From an uncultured Caulobacteraceae bacterium (GTDB lineage Bacteria; Pseudomonadota; Alphaproteobacteria; Caulobacterales; Caulobacteraceae): DNA of 7,207 nucleotides. The stretch lies in NCBI GenBank assembly GCA_903884915.1, contig CAISGS010000178.1, positions 1 through 7,207 on the forward strand. Reading direction: 5' to 3'. The stretch's first letter is position 1, and the number at the start of each line of letters is the position of its first letter. The notes below the pieces were generated by a model that was not told the DNA's origin, did not search any database, and was given only the letters and a program-made list of their open reading frames with translations. This document shows positions 7,055 through 7,207 of the stretch, in pieces. Made by a program: the position numbers and the translations under genes.

Positions 7055-7058
7055 CCCT
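7055..7058 (-). promoter_or_regulatory. Weak ribosome binding site of the reductase gene
   Basis: On the minus strand this is AGGG, 5 nt before the GTG at 7049. It is the only purine-rich site near the possible starts, apart from an AAGAG before the ATG at 7031, so the choice between the two remains open. Confidence 0.4.
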
Positions 7059-7088
7059 ATCCCCGACGGCATTCTTAATTTGCGGCCA

Positions 7089-7117
7089 AATATGACTGTC
7101 CCGTAGCCGACTGGCAA
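7089..7117 (-). promoter_or_regulatory. Candidate housekeeping promoter of the reductase–ferredoxin–rsmD operon
   Basis: On the minus strand, TTGCCA (7117–7112, five of six matches to TTGACA) is separated by exactly 17 nt from CATATT (7094–7089, four of six to TATAAT). An A/T-rich stretch follows, unusual in this GC-rich window. The predicted transcript would start near 7082, giving a leader of about 33 nt before the GTG at 7049. Only the sequence pattern supports this; no regulator site is evident. Confidence 0.45.
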
Positions 7118-7168
7118 CCGGCCTTGGCTGTGACAAAGGGGTTTAGACGGGGAAACAGACCAAGACCT

Positions 7169-7207
7169 CCTACCCCGGCTTCGCCGGTACTTCCCCCAGA
7201 GGGGGAA
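7169..7207. repeat. Hairpin-rich dispersed repeat, copy 2 (cut by window edge)
   Basis: These 39 bases match 4682–4720 at 37 positions, in the same orientation. CCGGC-TTC-GCCGG is intact, and the second palindrome CCCCC-AGA-GGGGG keeps its stem while the loop differs from copy 1 (ACT). Change in the loop with both stems conserved suggests the fold matters or that copies are made by a shared mechanism. The element continues past the right edge. Confidence 0.8.

Noticed and set aside
7050..7136. TTG start at 7136 for the reductase
   Set aside because: It lies upstream of the best promoter candidate and adds 29 residues before the FAD-binding strand that the family lacks. GTG at 7049 or ATG at 7031 fits better.

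Overview
The window looks like a piece of chromosome from a high-GC alphaproteobacterium. The best guess is Caulobacterales or a close relative. The grounds are the gene order argH–lptM–lysA beside a divergent membrane-anchored TlpA, the HTARSRNDQ form of the ArgH signature, and strong G/C preference at third codon positions. The genus cannot be fixed from the sequence alone. All genes look intact except lysA, which is cut by the left edge. I see no phage, transposase, CRISPR array, rRNA or tRNA.

Left block (1–2371, minus strand): argH, lptM and lysA read leftward as a tight set. argH and lptM share an ATGA overlap, and lptM and lysA are 23 nt apart. It joins the last step of arginine synthesis, a small lipoprotein tied to outer-membrane LPS-translocon maturation, and the last step of lysine synthesis.

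Middle block (2372–3768, plus strand): tlpA starts at the base next to the argH start codon, so the two divergent ATGs form one CATATG palindrome. tlpA overlaps a GNAT-family acetyltransferase gene by an ATGA. The GNAT gene then runs 28 nt tail-to-tail into a minus-strand EamA/DMT permease gene (3741–4634).

Intergenic block (4635–4886): this 252-nt gap is the only sizeable stretch without a gene, and it is packed with palindromic repeats. It holds a hairpin-rich element found again at the right edge (37 of 39 bases identical), a separate C/G-rich inverted repeat that can fold as a three-way junction, and a short GTCATTGCGAGCG-type element.

Right block (4887–7117, minus strand): a putidaredoxin-reductase-type FAD/NADH enzyme, an adrenodoxin-type [2Fe-2S] ferredoxin and the 16S rRNA methyltransferase gene rsmD form a probable operon behind a recognisable promoter (7089–7117). 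The first two make a complete NADH-to-ferredoxin electron chain of the kind used by class I P450s or Fe-S assembly, but no terminal acceptor is present here. The ferredoxin gene and rsmD share a reading frame and are separated only by an amber codon and one sense codon.

Overall this is mainly housekeeping DNA. The points that merit a second look are gene arrangement (abutting divergent starts, same-frame amber junction, tail overlap), the orphan redox pair, and the dispersed repeats. I found no convincing new defence or mobile system.
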